This document shows positions 63,746 to 64,000 of a stretch of 64,000 bases of DNA, piece by piece (within the stretch, counting starts at the first letter, position 1; each line of letters opens with the position of its first letter). The position numbers and the translations under genes are program-made. The notes beneath the pieces are model-generated. The model saw nothing but the letters and a program-made list of their open reading frames with translations. It was not told the DNA's origin and did no database searches. Source of the DNA: Flavobacterium psychrotolerans (GTDB lineage: Bacteria; Bacteroidota; Bacteroidia; Flavobacteriales; Flavobacteriaceae); the NCBI RefSeq assembly GCF_003097635.1, contig NZ_QCZI01000012.1:43223-107222 (forward strand). Direction: 5' to 3'.

Positions 63746-64000
63746 ACGACGAAGATTTTTAAGGTCTAAAAGTAACTAATGTAAATAAAATTTCCAATTT
63801 ACTGGATAAATCATGTATATGGAATTTGGATGTAAAGGTGGGTATTTATATCATAATTTTATTATATAATTACATCTAAATGTTACAAGATTATTGACAA
63901 AAAGACAACGCAATTTATAAACCTAACCCGTTGGGTGTAATTAAATTGTTTGATTTTTAATATTGTTTATTGGCCTGTCAAATATGAATTTATTGATGTA
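63746..64000. other. Intergenic sequence to the window end
   Basis: 255 AT-rich bases upstream of tamB. They must hold the tamB promoter, and perhaps one for a divergent gene beyond the window. I see no gene or strong element in them. Confidence 0.5.

Noticed and set aside
1..64000. CRISPR arrays, tRNA or rRNA genes
   Set aside because: No regularly spaced direct repeats with unique spacers and no cloverleaf or rRNA sequence were seen on reading; a covariance search could still find a short RNA.

Overview
The window is a low-GC chromosome segment from a member of the Bacteroidota, most likely Flavobacterium or a close relative. The signs are Bacteroidota-type -7 promoter boxes (TAnnTTTG), a TamL lipoprotein next to TamB, a CarboxypepD_reg-like TonB-type receptor, alginate-export family porins, a MoaC-MoaB fusion and a short MenE. 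No rRNA, tRNA or CRISPR array was seen.

Layout. 1-2.4 kb: molybdenum cofactor genes (moaE, partial; moaCB; moaA). 3.0-8.6 kb, minus strand: a thioesterase, a rubredoxin protein with a nitrite-reductase-like half-domain, and a fused assimilatory nitrate reductase. 8.75-14.5 kb, plus strand: a Crp/Fnr regulator, an outer-membrane porin and a nitrate ABC importer (nrtABD-like). 14.7-18.5 kb: a defence island with a SauUSI-like modification-dependent restriction helicase, meeting tail to tail with a frameshifted Eco47II-like endonuclease. 18.7-26.6 kb, minus strand: narK, a NarL/NarX-like two-component pair, a DUF4202 gene, nirD and nirB. 26.6-29.5 kb: an accessory patch with an IS1182-type transposase remnant, a TPR gene in an integron-cassette-like frame, an LprI-like gene and a VOC gene. 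29.6-45.9 kb: mostly housekeeping genes (TonB-type receptor, ArsC, CPBP protease, MenE, DoxX, M1 peptidase, acyl-CoA carboxylase, PiT with DUF47, pyruvate kinase-like, LpxD, YebC and small secreted proteins). 46-51.5 kb: a copper nitrite reductase operon (nirK with fused cytochrome c, cytochrome c, nirV-like, SCO, porin), preceded by a decayed Crp/Fnr gene. 51.6-54.1 kb: nadAB. 54.3-56.2 kb: an uncharacterised 604-aa protein. 56.4-63.7 kb: tamL and tamB.

The central theme is nitrate and nitrite metabolism under two apparent transcription programmes, both readable in the DNA. (1) A TAAGTATnnATACTTA / TACGTAnnnnTAC(T/G)TA palindrome recurs upstream of the nitrate reductase, the nitrate porin-ABC operon, narK and nirB. 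In each promoter a TAC(T/G)TA half-site shares its last TA with the -7 box. (2) An FNR-like palindrome, ATGATnnnnATCAT, lies upstream of nirK and upstream of the uncharacterised 604-aa protein at exactly the same distance from the -7 position. This places the unknown protein in the nitrite/NO or low-oxygen regulon and makes it the best candidate here for an undescribed component.
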